A stretch of 18,370 nucleotides of DNA from an uncultured Hyphomicrobiales bacterium (GCA_903932565.1 CAIZGQ010000160.1:1-18370), one strand, 5' to 3'. Positions 6,779 through 14,528 are shown, numbered from the stretch's first letter. The notes: generated by a model from the sequence alone, not told the origin. Numbers and translations are program-made.

Positions 6779-7765
6779 ATGAAAGCCTATGTCATCGAGG
6801 AGGCCGGTGGGCCGGAAGTTCTAAAGTTGCGTGATATCGAGTCCTTGGCACCCGGTGCAGACGAAGTCCGTATTCGTGTGAAAGCGTTTGGTCTGAACCG
6901 GGCTGAAGTCTATCGCCGGGCTGGCAAGATGGGGCCGATCACCGGCTTGGTGACGCCTGGCATCGAGGCGGTTGGCGAGGTGCTGGAGGACCGCTCCGGG
7001 ACGTTCCGGACGGGTCAGCGCGTGGCGACGGCGATGGGCGGGCTCCAGTTCAGCCGTCCAGGAAGTTACGCGGAGGAAGTGACCGTCCTGGGCAGCAACG
7101 TTGCTGACCTTGAGGGCACGAGCCTGTCCTGGGAAGACCTCGCAGCCTTACCAGAGAGCTATCTGACAGTCTGGGGTGCGCTTGGGCGATTGCTAGAGGC
7201 TGGCCCGGGCCAGACCGTGCTGGTGCGTGGCGCGACATCGGCCGTAGGCCAGTCCGGTGTGGCCTATGCCAAGGCGCTTGGGGCGCGTGTGATTGCCACC
7301 ACGCGATCGCAGGCCAATGCCGAGCGCCTCACTGCAATTGGTGCCGATGAGGTCGTCATCGATCATGGCGAGGTGGCGGAGGACATCAGGAAGCTGGTGC
7401 CCGACGGTGTCGATGTCGTGCTCGAGGTGATCGGCGCGGCGACTGCGCGCGACAGCGTCAAAACCCTGAAGCCGTTTGGCACCGCTGTGGTGATCGGCCT
7501 GCTGGGTGGACCAGCAACGCTTGAGCGGTTTGAACTGATGAGCGACCTGCCAAATGCAACACGAATTGCTTTTTTCGGCAGCGGAATTATCGGGACATCA
7601 GCCCTGCCAATCGAAGCGTCCCCGTTGGAGTGGATCGCCAATCTGATCGCATCCGGAAAGATGCCATCTCTGCGGGTCGAAACCTTCGACTTCAATGATG
7701 TGCCGAGAGCGCATCGGCTCATCGAAAGCAATCGTGCCCTGGGCAAACTGGTCGTGCGTCTCTGA
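6779..7765 (+). CDS. Zinc-independent medium-chain alcohol dehydrogenase / quinone oxidoreductase
   Basis: A 328-residue NAD(P)H-dependent medium-chain dehydrogenase/reductase. The GroES-like N-terminal domain starts MKAYVIEEAGGPEVLKL, and the Rossmann domain carries GATSAVGQSGVAYAKALGARV (about 148-168). The catalytic and structural zinc ligands of true alcohol dehydrogenases are missing, so quinone or enone reduction (QOR type) is more likely than alcohol oxidation. The ATG at 6779 is preferred because the family N-terminus begins exactly there and a GAAGGA site lies upstream; a longer frame from 6698 has no family support. It is first in a three-gene unit with the SnoaL-like and DoxX genes. 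LysR control suggests a response to electrophiles or quinones. Confidence 0.88.
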   Translation: MKAYVIEEAGGPEVLKLRDIESLAPGADEVRIRVKAFGLNRAEVYRRAGKMGPITGLVTPGIEAVGEVLEDRSGTFRTGQRVATAMGGLQFSRPGSYAEEVTVLGSNVADLEGTSLSWEDLAALPESYLTVWGALGRLLEAGPGQTVLVRGATSAVGQSGVAYAKALGARVIATTRSQANAERLTAIGADEVVIDHGEVAEDIRKLVPDGVDVVLEVIGAATARDSVKTLKPFGTAVVIGLLGGPATLERFELMSDLPNATRIAFFGSGIIGTSALPIEASPLEWIANLIASGKMPSLRVETFDFNDVPRAHRLIESNRALGKLVVRL

Positions 7766-7796
7766 CGCAGTCCAATCACGCAAGATGAGGAACAAA

Positions 7797-8279
7797 ATGA
7801 TGAACAAGCTTATTCGCAGACTTATTTCGGCCGCAGCTGTGTTTTTGGTCAGCAACCACCTTGCCGTGGCGGCCAATCCGGACGCCGAGGCCATTGGCAT
7901 GCAGCTCAAACGGTACGAGGCAGCTCTCAACGCCTCAGACACTGACGGCGTCATGAAGCTCTATGCAAAGGACGCCGTTTTTATGCCGCAGAACAGCCAG
8001 CCGTTCGTCGGACGTGATGCGGTCAAGGCCGCATATATCCACGTCTTTCAAACGATCAAACTGGATGTGCAGTTTCTGATCGACGAAGTGACTTCGCTTG
8101 CGCCCGACTGGGCTGTCGCACGCACGAGATCTGTGGGAACCCAACGCCTTCTGGCGGGTGACAGCCGCCCGGAACCCGAGGGAAACCAGGAGATGTTTCT
8201 GCTGCATAAGGACTCCGACGGTGTCTGGCGCTTTGCCCGATACATTTTCTCAACCACCAATCCCGCTTCAACCAACTGA
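7797..8279 (+). CDS. Secreted SnoaL-like/DUF4440 (NTF2-fold) protein
   Basis: A 160-residue protein with a Sec signal peptide (residues 1-25: LIRRLISAAAVFLVSNHLAVA, cleavage after AVA25). The mature NTF2-like domain holds the pattern of this group: IGMQLKRYEAALNASDTDGVMKLYAKDAVFMP, QPFVGRDAVKAAY, and a final VWRFARYIFST strand. NTF2-fold proteins of this class include isomerases, hydrolases and binding proteins, and no catalytic residues can be assigned. The ATG at 7797 (or the adjacent one at 7800) follows GAGG at 7787-7790. It lies 31 bases after the dehydrogenase stop and 16 bases before the DoxX start, so it is in the same operon. Its role is probably periplasmic. Confidence 0.8.
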   Translation: MMNKLIRRLISAAAVFLVSNHLAVAANPDAEAIGMQLKRYEAALNASDTDGVMKLYAKDAVFMPQNSQPFVGRDAVKAAYIHVFQTIKLDVQFLIDEVTSLAPDWAVARTRSVGTQRLLAGDSRPEPEGNQEMFLLHKDSDGVWRFARYIFSTTNPASTN

Positions 8280-8295
8280 TCGAAGGAGAACTCAA

Positions 8296-8721
8296 ATGAT
8301 AACTCTCAACAACACCTCCGACATGCAAGCCGGACAGGGCTTCACGTTGGAAACACTGCAATCCGTGTTCAGCCGCATCTTGCTGGCGCTTATCTTTGTG
8401 CTGTCAGGCCTCTCCAAGCTTGCAGCACCGGCGGCGATCCAGGGCTACATGCAGGCCATGGGGGTGCCAACCGGACTTTTCTATCCAACGATCGTCTTCG
8501 AAATCGCTTCAGGATTATTGATCATTCTGGGATATCAAACCCGAGTTGTTGCTTATCTCCTGGCAGCATTCTGTCTTGTCTCGGCAGCGATCTTTCATCA
8601 CAACTTTGCCGACCAGAATGAGACGGTCAACTTCCTGAAGAACCTGTCAATGGCCGGCGGGTTCCTGCTTCTCGCCCGTGTCGGCGCAGGTTCGTTCAGC
8701 CTGGATGCGTGGCGGCACTGA
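8296..8721 (+). CDS. DoxX-family membrane protein
   Basis: A 141-residue inner-membrane protein with four predicted helices. SRILLALIFVLSGLSKL (about 26-42) is the DoxX signature, followed by GLLIILGYQTRVVAYLLAAFCLVSAAIFHHNF and a final NFLKNLSMAGGFLLLA. DoxX proteins are thought to support redox or thiol stress responses and quinone-linked reactions at the membrane; mechanism is poorly known. A strong AAGGAG ribosome site at 8283-8288 precedes the ATG. It is last in the LysR-linked operon, followed by a 10-bp stem at 8761-8790. The neighbouring quinone-oxidoreductase-like gene fits a joint role in handling quinones or aldehydes. Confidence 0.88.
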   Translation: MITLNNTSDMQAGQGFTLETLQSVFSRILLALIFVLSGLSKLAAPAAIQGYMQAMGVPTGLFYPTIVFEIASGLLIILGYQTRVVAYLLAAFCLVSAAIFHHNFADQNETVNFLKNLSMAGGFLLLARVGAGSFSLDAWRH

Positions 8722-8760
8722 ATGTTATGATGCAATATCGACTTGAATAGTGCGAAGAAA

Positions 8761-8790
8761 TCGGGACGCCCCATGGCATCGGCGTCCCGA
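8761..8790. terminator. Strong 10-bp stem-loop downstream of DoxX
   Basis: TCGGGACGCC (8761-8770) and GGCGTCCCGA (8781-8790) form a perfect GC-rich stem with a ten-base loop, 39 bases after the DoxX stop. On the plus strand it is followed by AAACTG, not a T-run. On the minus strand it is followed by TTTCTTC. It is best read as a transcription end point for the DoxX operon, perhaps helped by Rho, or for traffic coming from the right. Confidence 0.55.
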
Positions 8791-9001
8791 AAACTGATGC
8801 CGTGTCATATTTCAGATTACGCGCCGCTCAATATTGATTTTCGAATAGAAACTCCAAACTATCAATGATCCAAAAAATCATTTTTCTGGAATACCGAAAT
8901 TTGGCGAGCAGAAGAATAAGTCATGCGGTGCAGCCAATTTCCCGAATGTAATCGTGCCAAGAACAACCTCACGATAGGACTGCGCGTGCGAGAATTTTGA
9001 T
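8791..9001. other. Non-coding stretch, decayed sequence
   Basis: About 210 AT-richer bases between the stem-loop and the chimeric pseudogene. A 10-base palindrome TCAATATTGA lies at 8828-8837. On the minus strand a frame of about 40 codons ending at 8878 is open, but it has no ATG and no recognisable family. I see no gene here. Confidence 0.4.
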
Positions 9002-9328
9002 TCAGACGTTTTCAATTTTGGACAGGCTTGCTCGCCGCCGCGGAATCGCAAAATCGATGAAGGATCTCATTTTCATCGGCAACCATGGCGGCCCAGTGTG
9101 GACGAGATGAACCGGCAGAGGCTCGGGCGCGTCATTACGAAGGAGACTGACGAGCTTGCCATCCCGGATTGCACTGGCCGCCTGATAGGACGTGAGCCTT
9201 GCAATTCCAACACCGGCGACGGCCTCCGAAACCGACTTGCCCTGTCCTTCCAGAACTTCGACCTGACGAAGCTTTACGGCAATGTCTTGAGCCTTTGCTC
9301 GCTTGCCTGCCATTTGCTGGCCCTCCAA
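9002..9328 (-). pseudogene. Chimera: IS3-family OrfA N-terminus fused to LysR-family C-terminus
   Basis: A 108-codon frame made of two unrelated halves. Residues 1 to about 37 (MEGQQMAGKRAKAQDIAVKL then RQVEVLEGQGKSVSEAV) match the start of IS3-family transposase OrfA; the TYYRWR-type helix that should follow is absent. Residues from about 38 to 108 (GVGIARLTSYQAASAIRDGK, then LVSLL, LPVHLVH, LPMKMRSFIDFAIPR) match the last 65-70 residues of a LysR substrate-binding domain. The join is near 9215-9224, where AV/GxGI-type sequence may be shared by both parents. The LysR DNA-binding domain is missing, so this cannot be a working regulator. It points away from the hydroxylase operon at 9581, the usual arrangement for a LysR gene controlling such an operon, and is probably its ruined former regulator. 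Confidence 0.75.
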
Positions 9329-9381
9329 CTTACGGGACGATATTATCCCATTCGATGGACCACTTCAGTGGGGGCAGACCA
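9221..9381 (-). mobile_element. Left-end remnant of an IS3-family insertion sequence
   Basis: Read on the minus strand, TGGTCTGCCCCC (9381 down to 9370) resembles the CTGCCCC-type terminal inverted repeat of several IS3-family elements. About 40 bases later comes the OrfA start at 9328, the normal spacing. The element is cut off after about 37 codons of OrfA; no OrfB or second end is present in the window. It appears to be a deletion scar, not an active element. Confidence 0.55.
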
Positions 9382-9525
9382 GCGGATTCCTTCAGCAAAG
9401 GGCCAATCCAACCCGCAAACGCGCTCAAAACGGGATTAATCTGGAGGCCTGCGTCGCAATCTGTGGCTTTTCTTAGCAAACACAAATCTGGGAAGCTGCT
9501 TCATGGGCGAAACAACATTTCTTAC

Positions 9526-9554
9526 TTGCAACAGAAAGCGCCAAGCCTGATACT
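9526..9554 (+). promoter_or_regulatory. Candidate sigma-70 promoter for the hydroxylase-importer operon
   Basis: TTGCAA (9526-9531) and GATACT (9549-9554) are four-of-six matches to the -35 and -10 boxes with the ideal 17-base spacer. Transcription would start near 9561, about 20 bases before the GTG at 9581. The palindrome GAAGC-T-GCTTC (9492-9502) just upstream could be a regulator site. No sigma-54 promoter with correct spacing was found here. Confidence 0.4.
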
Positions 9555-9580
9555 CATACCACCGCATATGGAGGCTGCAC

Positions 9581-10390
9581 GTGCTGGCGATTGATTCCGC
9601 AGGATTGGTTGCCACGTCATTTCGAACGTTGCCTCCGCTGGACGTGGTTCGCGCCGAAAGCGTTGGGGAAGCACTGCAGGAGCTTAGACGCGCTAAGCGT
9701 CCAGCCATTCTGGCTGGCGGAACCGATTTGCCAGCTCGTTTTAATGTTGGTGATTATCCAGATATCATCATCGATATTGCGAAGATTAAGCAACTTCACG
9801 CCGTCTTTATTGACAAATCCGAGCTGGTGATCGGGGCCGCTGTTACGCATCAATCGGGCAGCACGCACGCTTTGTTGCCCGCGGTTATCCCCGGATTTCA
9901 GGAAGCTTGGAAAAAAATCGCCAATATGCGGATCCGAATGTCCGGCACGCTTGGCGGCAACATCATGTCCCGCCGCACGCGTTATGAGGGTGCCATTCTT
10001 CTCGCAGCCCTGAACGCACAGCTGGAATTTGCAACGTTGAGTGGGCCGCTTTTCATGGCAGCCGGGGATCTGTGGGATGCAGAGCTGCCTGTCGCCTCTT
10101 TGCTCCAATCGATCCGCATTCCGATCGCCACCAAGCCCAGGCTCGATTACGAGCGCTCGCTGCGGCCCATTTTTACGCAGGCATTTTATGTTGATGACAC
10201 AGGTGCCGGGCGGCTCGTGTCAGCAACGGAGTTTGTGAGGCCGCACATCTGGGCGTTCGACCGGAATTCCCAATCGAACCCTTCTCCCGAGGAGATCGAC
10301 TTCCAGGACCCGGTCACGGGGACTGCCTACCTCAATCAAGTCAGGGCGGTTTTCTTCATGCGACAGATGACACGGCTGGGGTTGTCATGA
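9581..10390 (+). CDS. Molybdenum hydroxylase FAD subunit (CoxM/CutM-like)
   Basis: A 269-residue FAD-binding (PCMH-fold) subunit of a xanthine-oxidase-family hydroxylase. It passes electrons from the 2Fe-2S subunit to an acceptor. FAD motif one, PAILAGGTDLPARFN (about 41-55), and motif two, IRMSGTLGGNIM (about 117-128), are clear. After GGNI the usual DPASD-like segment is replaced by SRRTRYEGA, a variation worth noting. A smaller C-terminal domain follows. The start is GTG with an excellent TGGAGG ribosome site at 9569-9574, six bases upstream. It overlaps the next gene by four bases (ATGA). The order FAD, FeS, Mo is that of coxMSL, but the enzyme need not oxidise CO. Confidence 0.88.
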   Translation: MLAIDSAGLVATSFRTLPPLDVVRAESVGEALQELRRAKRPAILAGGTDLPARFNVGDYPDIIIDIAKIKQLHAVFIDKSELVIGAAVTHQSGSTHALLPAVIPGFQEAWKKIANMRIRMSGTLGGNIMSRRTRYEGAILLAALNAQLEFATLSGPLFMAAGDLWDAELPVASLLQSIRIPIATKPRLDYERSLRPIFTQAFYVDDTGAGRLVSATEFVRPHIWAFDRNSQSNPSPEEIDFQDPVTGTAYLNQVRAVFFMRQMTRLGLS

Positions 10391-10884
10391 TCCCCATGGA
10401 GATCGACTTCATTCTCAATGGCAGGGCCGTGACAGGGAAGGTTTCCGGTAATCTGCTGCTCGCCGACTATCTTCGCGAACATCTTGACCTGAAGGGCGCA
10501 AAAATTGGCTGCTCGCGCGGCGCCTGTGGCTCCTGCACGGTCCTTGTTAATAATATTCCGATTGCGGCGTGCTCGTATTTTGCTTTCCAGCTTGATGGAA
10601 AGTCGGTCTTGACGATCGAAGGGCTGGAACGAGACACCACATTGCACGACCTGCAACAGGCGTTCATCGAACACGCAGCATTTCAATGCGGCTATTGCAC
10701 GTCCGGGATGATCCTCGTTCTCAAAGCGATGCTGGATCATGAGCCAAATCCGAGCCGGGACACCGTTGTTGAGTGGATTAGCTCAAACATCTGCCGTTGC
10801 ACGGGCTATGCGCAGATCATCGCAGCTGCTGAAGCTATCATTGCCATGCGGGCAAATACAGGTCCGACGGAGGCCGTATCATGA
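10387..10884 (+). CDS. Molybdenum hydroxylase 2Fe-2S subunit (CoxS/CutS-like)
   Basis: A 165-residue subunit with two 2Fe-2S clusters linking the molybdenum and FAD centres. The N-terminal ferredoxin domain has GCSRGACGSCTVLVN (about 41-55) with the plant-type cysteines and a fourth cysteine in the IAACSYFAF strand. The C-terminal helical domain has QCGYCTSGM (about 99-107) and NICRCTGY (about 134-141), giving all eight ligands. The length is normal. It overlaps its neighbours on both sides with ATGA junctions, so the three subunits should be made in fixed ratio. An ATG three codons on is a possible alternative start. Confidence 0.95.
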   Translation: MIPMEIDFILNGRAVTGKVSGNLLLADYLREHLDLKGAKIGCSRGACGSCTVLVNNIPIAACSYFAFQLDGKSVLTIEGLERDTTLHDLQQAFIEHAAFQCGYCTSGMILVLKAMLDHEPNPSRDTVVEWISSNICRCTGYAQIIAAAEAIIAMRANTGPTEAVS

Positions 10885-13199
10885 GCGGCGCCATGCGGAT
10901 CGTTGGTGTGGGACTGCCGCGCAAGGATGCGTTGGAAAAAGTAACCGGCCGGGTGCGTTATACGGCTGATGTCGATTTGCCGGGCATGTTGCACGCAAAG
11001 ACGTTGCGCTCCTCGCGGGCGCACGCGTTGATCAGGTCGATTGACGTTACTGCGGCTGCAAACGCGCCCGGTGTCCGTGCCGTCCTGACTAGTAAAGATG
11101 TTCCAAGCCATTACATGGCGGTCTATGGCTACAACATCAAAGACCAGCCACTCGTGGCAACTGACCGTGTGCGCTATATGGGCGATATCATCTGCGCGAT
11201 TGCTGCAGATACGGAAGAGCAGGCGGCCGCTGCTCTCGCTCTAGTCAGTGTTGCATATGACGATCTTCCGGTCGTCGCCACGATGGAAGCTGCGCTGGCT
11301 GCCGACGCGCCCGAACTTTTCCCCGAGGCCCCGTTTGGGGTTGTGCCCGGTTATGGTGAGGGCGCAAGCGCTGTCATGCGGCCGCGAAAAAATGTTTGCT
11401 ATCAATTCAATTATACGACCGGGCCCTCGTCGGCCTTTGACGTGTGCGATTTTGTCTATGAGGACGTATTCCGCTTCTCACGCATGCATCATTATCATCT
11501 TGAGCCTTTCGTGACGGTCGCATCTGCTCGTGAAGGACGAATTGAAGTCTGGGCTTCAAACCAGAATCCGTTTCCTTTGCGCAAGGAACTGGCGCGAATT
11601 TTCAAAGTCAGCGAAAGCAGCGTGACAGTGCATGTTGGCACACTTGGTGCTGGATTTGGGTCGAAGAACAATTGCAAAACCGAGCCGGTGGCCGTGATGC
11701 TGTCATTGATGACAAAGCGTCCCGTGCGGTTCTGCCTGACGATGGAAGAAAATGCGCTCACCAACACGCAGCACGCAGCCATTCTGAAATTGAAGACCGG
11801 TGTCATGAAGGACGGCATTCTGGTCGCGCGACAAAGTGAAATCCTGCTTGATTCCGGGGCTTATTCTGACGCGAGTCCGTTAGTGGCCGAGAAGGCTGGG
11901 TATCGAATTCCCGGTCCTTATCGGTGGAAACACATCGATACTGCCTGCCTCTGCGTGATGACCAACACGGCACCTGCAGGTCCCTTTCGTGGCTTTGGCG
12001 GTACGCAGGCGAGTTGGGCCAGCGAAAGTCAGCTCGACATGATCGCGCGGCGTCTTGGTCTCGATCCCTATGACATGCGGGTCAAGAATATGATCTCTCT
12101 CGGCGAACCTTTCGTGCCGGGTGAGTCGGGCATGGATAGTGATCTTAAGGAAGGTCTCGACCTTGTTTGCGCCGAAATTGGATATCATGACAAGGTCAAG
12201 AAGCCCTTCTTTGGAAAGGGTATTTCCATTGGGTTCAAAGATGGCGGCGGTATTAAAAAGGCAGCTCAGGCACGCGTCCGAATTCTGACGAATGGCGATG
12301 CCATCGTGAATTGCTCAAGTGTCGAGATGGGGCAGGGCATCCGCACCGCGATGACGCAGGTTGTTGGCGAAATTTTGCAACTCCCGATCGAGCGAATTTC
12401 CGCGCCCGCGATCAACACAGATCATTCGCCCTTTTGCGAAGGCACCAATGCAAGTTCTGGCGTTGCCGTCACAGGACGGGCCGTGGCACAGGCCGCCCGC
12501 GACGCTCGCCAGAAGGTGCTCGACTTCGCCGCCATGCAATTGCAATGCGACGCGAGTGAATTGTCTCTGGAAAATGGCGTGATTGTCCAGGGCACAGGTC
12601 CAAATGCACAGCGACATCCCATGGGACCGATGGTGATGGGCTTTTACGGTGGTCCCGGTTTTGAATTTACCGCGGAAGGTTTTTTCATGGCGCCGGTGGA
12701 TCATCGTGCGCCCTTGGAATCACCTTGCGTATTCTGGGAAATGGGCTGGGGTGCTGCCGAAGTTGAAGTCGATATTGAAACGGGCCAGGTGAAGGTTCAC
12801 AAACTGGTCACTAGCGGTGATACCGGGCGCTCCATCAACCCGCTCGTGTGCAAGGGCCAGGAGGATGGTGCGGCTGTCATGGGCTATGGGCAGGCCATGT
12901 TCGAGCGCATGATCTACAATGACGCCGGAGAGCTGCTGAATATCGATCCGTTGATCTATCGCGTGCCCCTCGCGGAGGATGTTCCGTCTCACTTTGTCAC
13001 AATCACACAGCAGCAAGGACATGGCCCCGGTCCATTTGGGGCGAAAGGCGCTGGAGAAGCGACGATCCTGCCCGTGGCGAGTGCGATAGCCAATGCCATT
13101 GAAGATGCCGTGGGGGTCCGTATCACTGAATTGCCGATCACACCTGAACGCGTGCTTGAAGCACTTGCGCGCAAGGCCAAAGCAGAGCTGAGGAGTTGA
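10881..13199 (+). CDS. Molybdenum hydroxylase large (molybdopterin-binding) subunit
   Basis: A 772-residue catalytic subunit of the xanthine oxidase/aldehyde oxidase/CO dehydrogenase superfamily. It begins with the standard RIVGVGLPRKDALEKVTGRV and small-domain sequence. The molybdopterin-contact motifs are present: LGAGFGSKNN (about 255-264), APAGPFRGFGGTQ (about 364-376) and VEMGQGIRTAM (481-491). Near the C-terminus GAKGAGEAT holds Glu726, the catalytic base that activates the Mo-bound water. CO dehydrogenase's active-site-loop signature with its copper-binding cysteine (AYRCSFR) is replaced by AGPFRGFGG, so CO is not the substrate. An N-heterocycle, aromatic or aldehyde is more likely. 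A GGAGG site precedes the ATG. No XdhC/CoxF-type maturation gene is in the window. Confidence 0.92.
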   Translation: MSGAMRIVGVGLPRKDALEKVTGRVRYTADVDLPGMLHAKTLRSSRAHALIRSIDVTAAANAPGVRAVLTSKDVPSHYMAVYGYNIKDQPLVATDRVRYMGDIICAIAADTEEQAAAALALVSVAYDDLPVVATMEAALAADAPELFPEAPFGVVPGYGEGASAVMRPRKNVCYQFNYTTGPSSAFDVCDFVYEDVFRFSRMHHYHLEPFVTVASAREGRIEVWASNQNPFPLRKELARIFKVSESSVTVHVGTLGAGFGSKNNCKTEPVAVMLSLMTKRPVRFCLTMEENALTNTQHAAILKLKTGVMKDGILVARQSEILLDSGAYSDASPLVAEKAGYRIPGPYRWKHIDTACLCVMTNTAPAGPFRGFGGTQASWASESQLDMIARRLGLDPYDMRVKNMISLGEPFVPGESGMDSDLKEGLDLVCAEIGYHDKVKKPFFGKGISIGFKDGGGIKKAAQARVRILTNGDAIVNCSSVEMGQGIRTAMTQVVGEILQLPIERISAPAINTDHSPFCEGTNASSGVAVTGRAVAQAARDARQKVLDFAAMQLQCDASELSLENGVIVQGTGPNAQRHPMGPMVMGFYGGPGFEFTAEGFFMAPVDHRAPLESPCVFWEMGWGAAEVEVDIETGQVKVHKLVTSGDTGRSINPLVCKGQEDGAAVMGYGQAMFERMIYNDAGELLNIDPLIYRVPLAEDVPSHFVTITQQQGHGPGPFGAKGAGEATILPVASAIANAIEDAVGVRITELPITPERVLEALARKAKAELRS

Positions 13200-13204
13200 A
13201 CATC

Positions 13205-14443
13205 ATGACTGAGTCAAAATTTTATTCGACCACACGCCGAAATTTGCTGATGGCTGGCGCCTCGGGCTTAATTGGCTCTGGTTTGCCGATGCCAGCGGTC
13301 CTGAGGGCGCAAACAAGTGCTCTGAAGGTCGGCGTTATTCTGCCGCTCTCCGGTGTGCTCTCCTTTCCGGGGATTGCCACGCAGCGGGGAACCGATCTGG
13401 CGGTTCGGATGTTTGGTGATGAAGGTGTGAAGCTCGAAGTTTCTTATGCTGATACAGAGTCAAAGCCCGAGAACGGACGCTTAGCAGCAGAAAAGCTAAT
13501 CCGCGATGGCGCAACGATTCTCATTGGCGCGTGGGATTCCGGTGCGACAATTTCGGCGGCACAAGCCGCAGAAGCCGCCAAGGTTCCCCTCGTCGTCAAC
13601 GTTGGTTCGGCGCCACAAATTACCGAACAAGGCTTTACCCAACTTTTCCGTAACTTTCCGCCGTCCAGTGAAATTGTCGCCAAGGGCGTGGCGCTTTTCA
13701 AGGATCTGCCGCGGGGCAACGGTTTTGACCCCAAGTCTGCCGTGGTGCTGCATGTGAACGACACCTTCGGGCAGGCGACTGGTGGGGCCGTCAAGGCCGT
13801 GTTCGAAAAACTTGGCCTCGGAATCAATATCCTCGATGTCATCAGCTATGACGCGCGTGCCCGCGATCTGTCGATCGAAGTTGCTAAGGCAAAGGCGACT
13901 GGCGCAGATCTCGTGCTGCCAATCACACGCGTGAATGATGCGATCTTGATTGTGCGTGAAATGATCAAGCAGGATTACAATCCAATGGCGATCTATGGCC
14001 CAAGCTCGCCGGGGCCTTATGAAAAAGCATTCACGGATGCGCTTGGAAAATTTGCGGATGAGTACATGACCTCCGTGCCATGGTATGACCCCACGACTGA
14101 GATCGCAAAGAAAGTCCTGGCGCGCTGGGCTAAGGATCAGCCCAACGATCGGTTCGAGTTGAACTCTGGCTTTGGCTGGGAAAGCATTCAGGTCGTTGCG
14201 GATGCCTTCACGCGTGCAAAGTCGACCAAGTCGGAAGACCTTCATGCTGCGCTGAAGGCAACAAATATCAAGGATCATCCCATGGCCGGTGGGCCGATCG
14301 CATTTGATGCCAAGGGCCAAAACACCAATATCGCTATCCCGCTGTTGCAGAACCAGAAGGGAGCGCCGGTGGTGATTGCCCCGGCCGCGGCGGCTGGTGC
14401 CAAAGTGAAATTGCCCATGACAAAATGGGCAGATCGCGCTTGA
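13205..14443 (+). CDS. ABC importer substrate-binding protein, branched-chain amino acid type, Tat signal
   Basis: A 412-residue periplasmic binding protein of the LivJ/LivK class (type I periplasmic fold). The mature protein opens with LKVGVILPLSGVLSFPG and includes IGAWDSGATISAAQAAEAAKVPLV. The signal carries a twin-arginine motif, TTRRNLLMAG (Arg11-Arg12), then a hydrophobic run ending LRAQ, so Tat export of a folded protein is likely. I choose ATG 13205 over the TTG at 13196: the AGGAG at 13191-13195 abuts the TTG but is nine bases from this ATG. It follows the hydroxylase gene directly, so it probably captures that enzyme's substrate. The ligand-binding residues do not show which compound. 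Confidence 0.9.
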   Translation: MTESKFYSTTRRNLLMAGASGLIGSGLPMPAVLRAQTSALKVGVILPLSGVLSFPGIATQRGTDLAVRMFGDEGVKLEVSYADTESKPENGRLAAEKLIRDGATILIGAWDSGATISAAQAAEAAKVPLVVNVGSAPQITEQGFTQLFRNFPPSSEIVAKGVALFKDLPRGNGFDPKSAVVLHVNDTFGQATGGAVKAVFEKLGLGINILDVISYDARARDLSIEVAKAKATGADLVLPITRVNDAILIVREMIKQDYNPMAIYGPSSPGPYEKAFTDALGKFADEYMTSVPWYDPTTEIAKKVLARWAKDQPNDRFELNSGFGWESIQVVADAFTRAKSTKSEDLHAALKATNIKDHPMAGGPIAFDAKGQNTNIAIPLLQNQKGAPVVIAPAAAAGAKVKLPMTKWADRA

Positions 14444-14471
14444 GAAATATTGGCATCTCGAAGCTTATTGT

Positions 14472-14490
14472 CGAGGCTGAAATAGCCTCG
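14472..14490 (+). other. Intercistronic hairpin between the binding protein and LivH
   Basis: CGAGGCT (14472-14478) and AGCCTCG (14484-14490) form a perfect 7-bp stem with a GAAAT loop, 28 bases after the binding-protein stop. There is no T-run. Such hairpins often protect the 3' end of a binding-protein message, raising its level over the permease genes. A GTG at 14493 directly after the stem is therefore a poor start for LivH. Confidence 0.55.
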
Positions 14491-14528
14491 GCGTGCAGCT
14501 TGACGAATCTGCAAGCGGCTTGGATCGC

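Noticed and set aside
8878..9010. Minus-strand open frame of about 40 codons ending at 8878
   Set aside because: It has no ATG and no ribosome site, and its sequence is not recognisable. It is compatible with chance or an unidentifiable gene fragment.
9460..9476. Possible sigma-54 promoter TGGCTTTTCTTAGCA upstream of the hydroxylase operon
   Set aside because: The spacing between GG and GC is nine, not ten, and the rest of the consensus is poor.
10881..13199. Carbon monoxide dehydrogenase (coxMSL) for the three-subunit hydroxylase
   Set aside because: The subunit order matches, but the large subunit lacks the AYRCSFR active-site loop of true CO dehydrogenase and has the general AGPFRGFGG loop instead.
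13196..13204. TTG at 13196 as start of the binding-protein gene, overlapping the hydroxylase stop
   Set aside because: The ribosome site AGGAG directly abuts the TTG, leaving no spacer, while the ATG at 13205 has a proper nine-base spacing.
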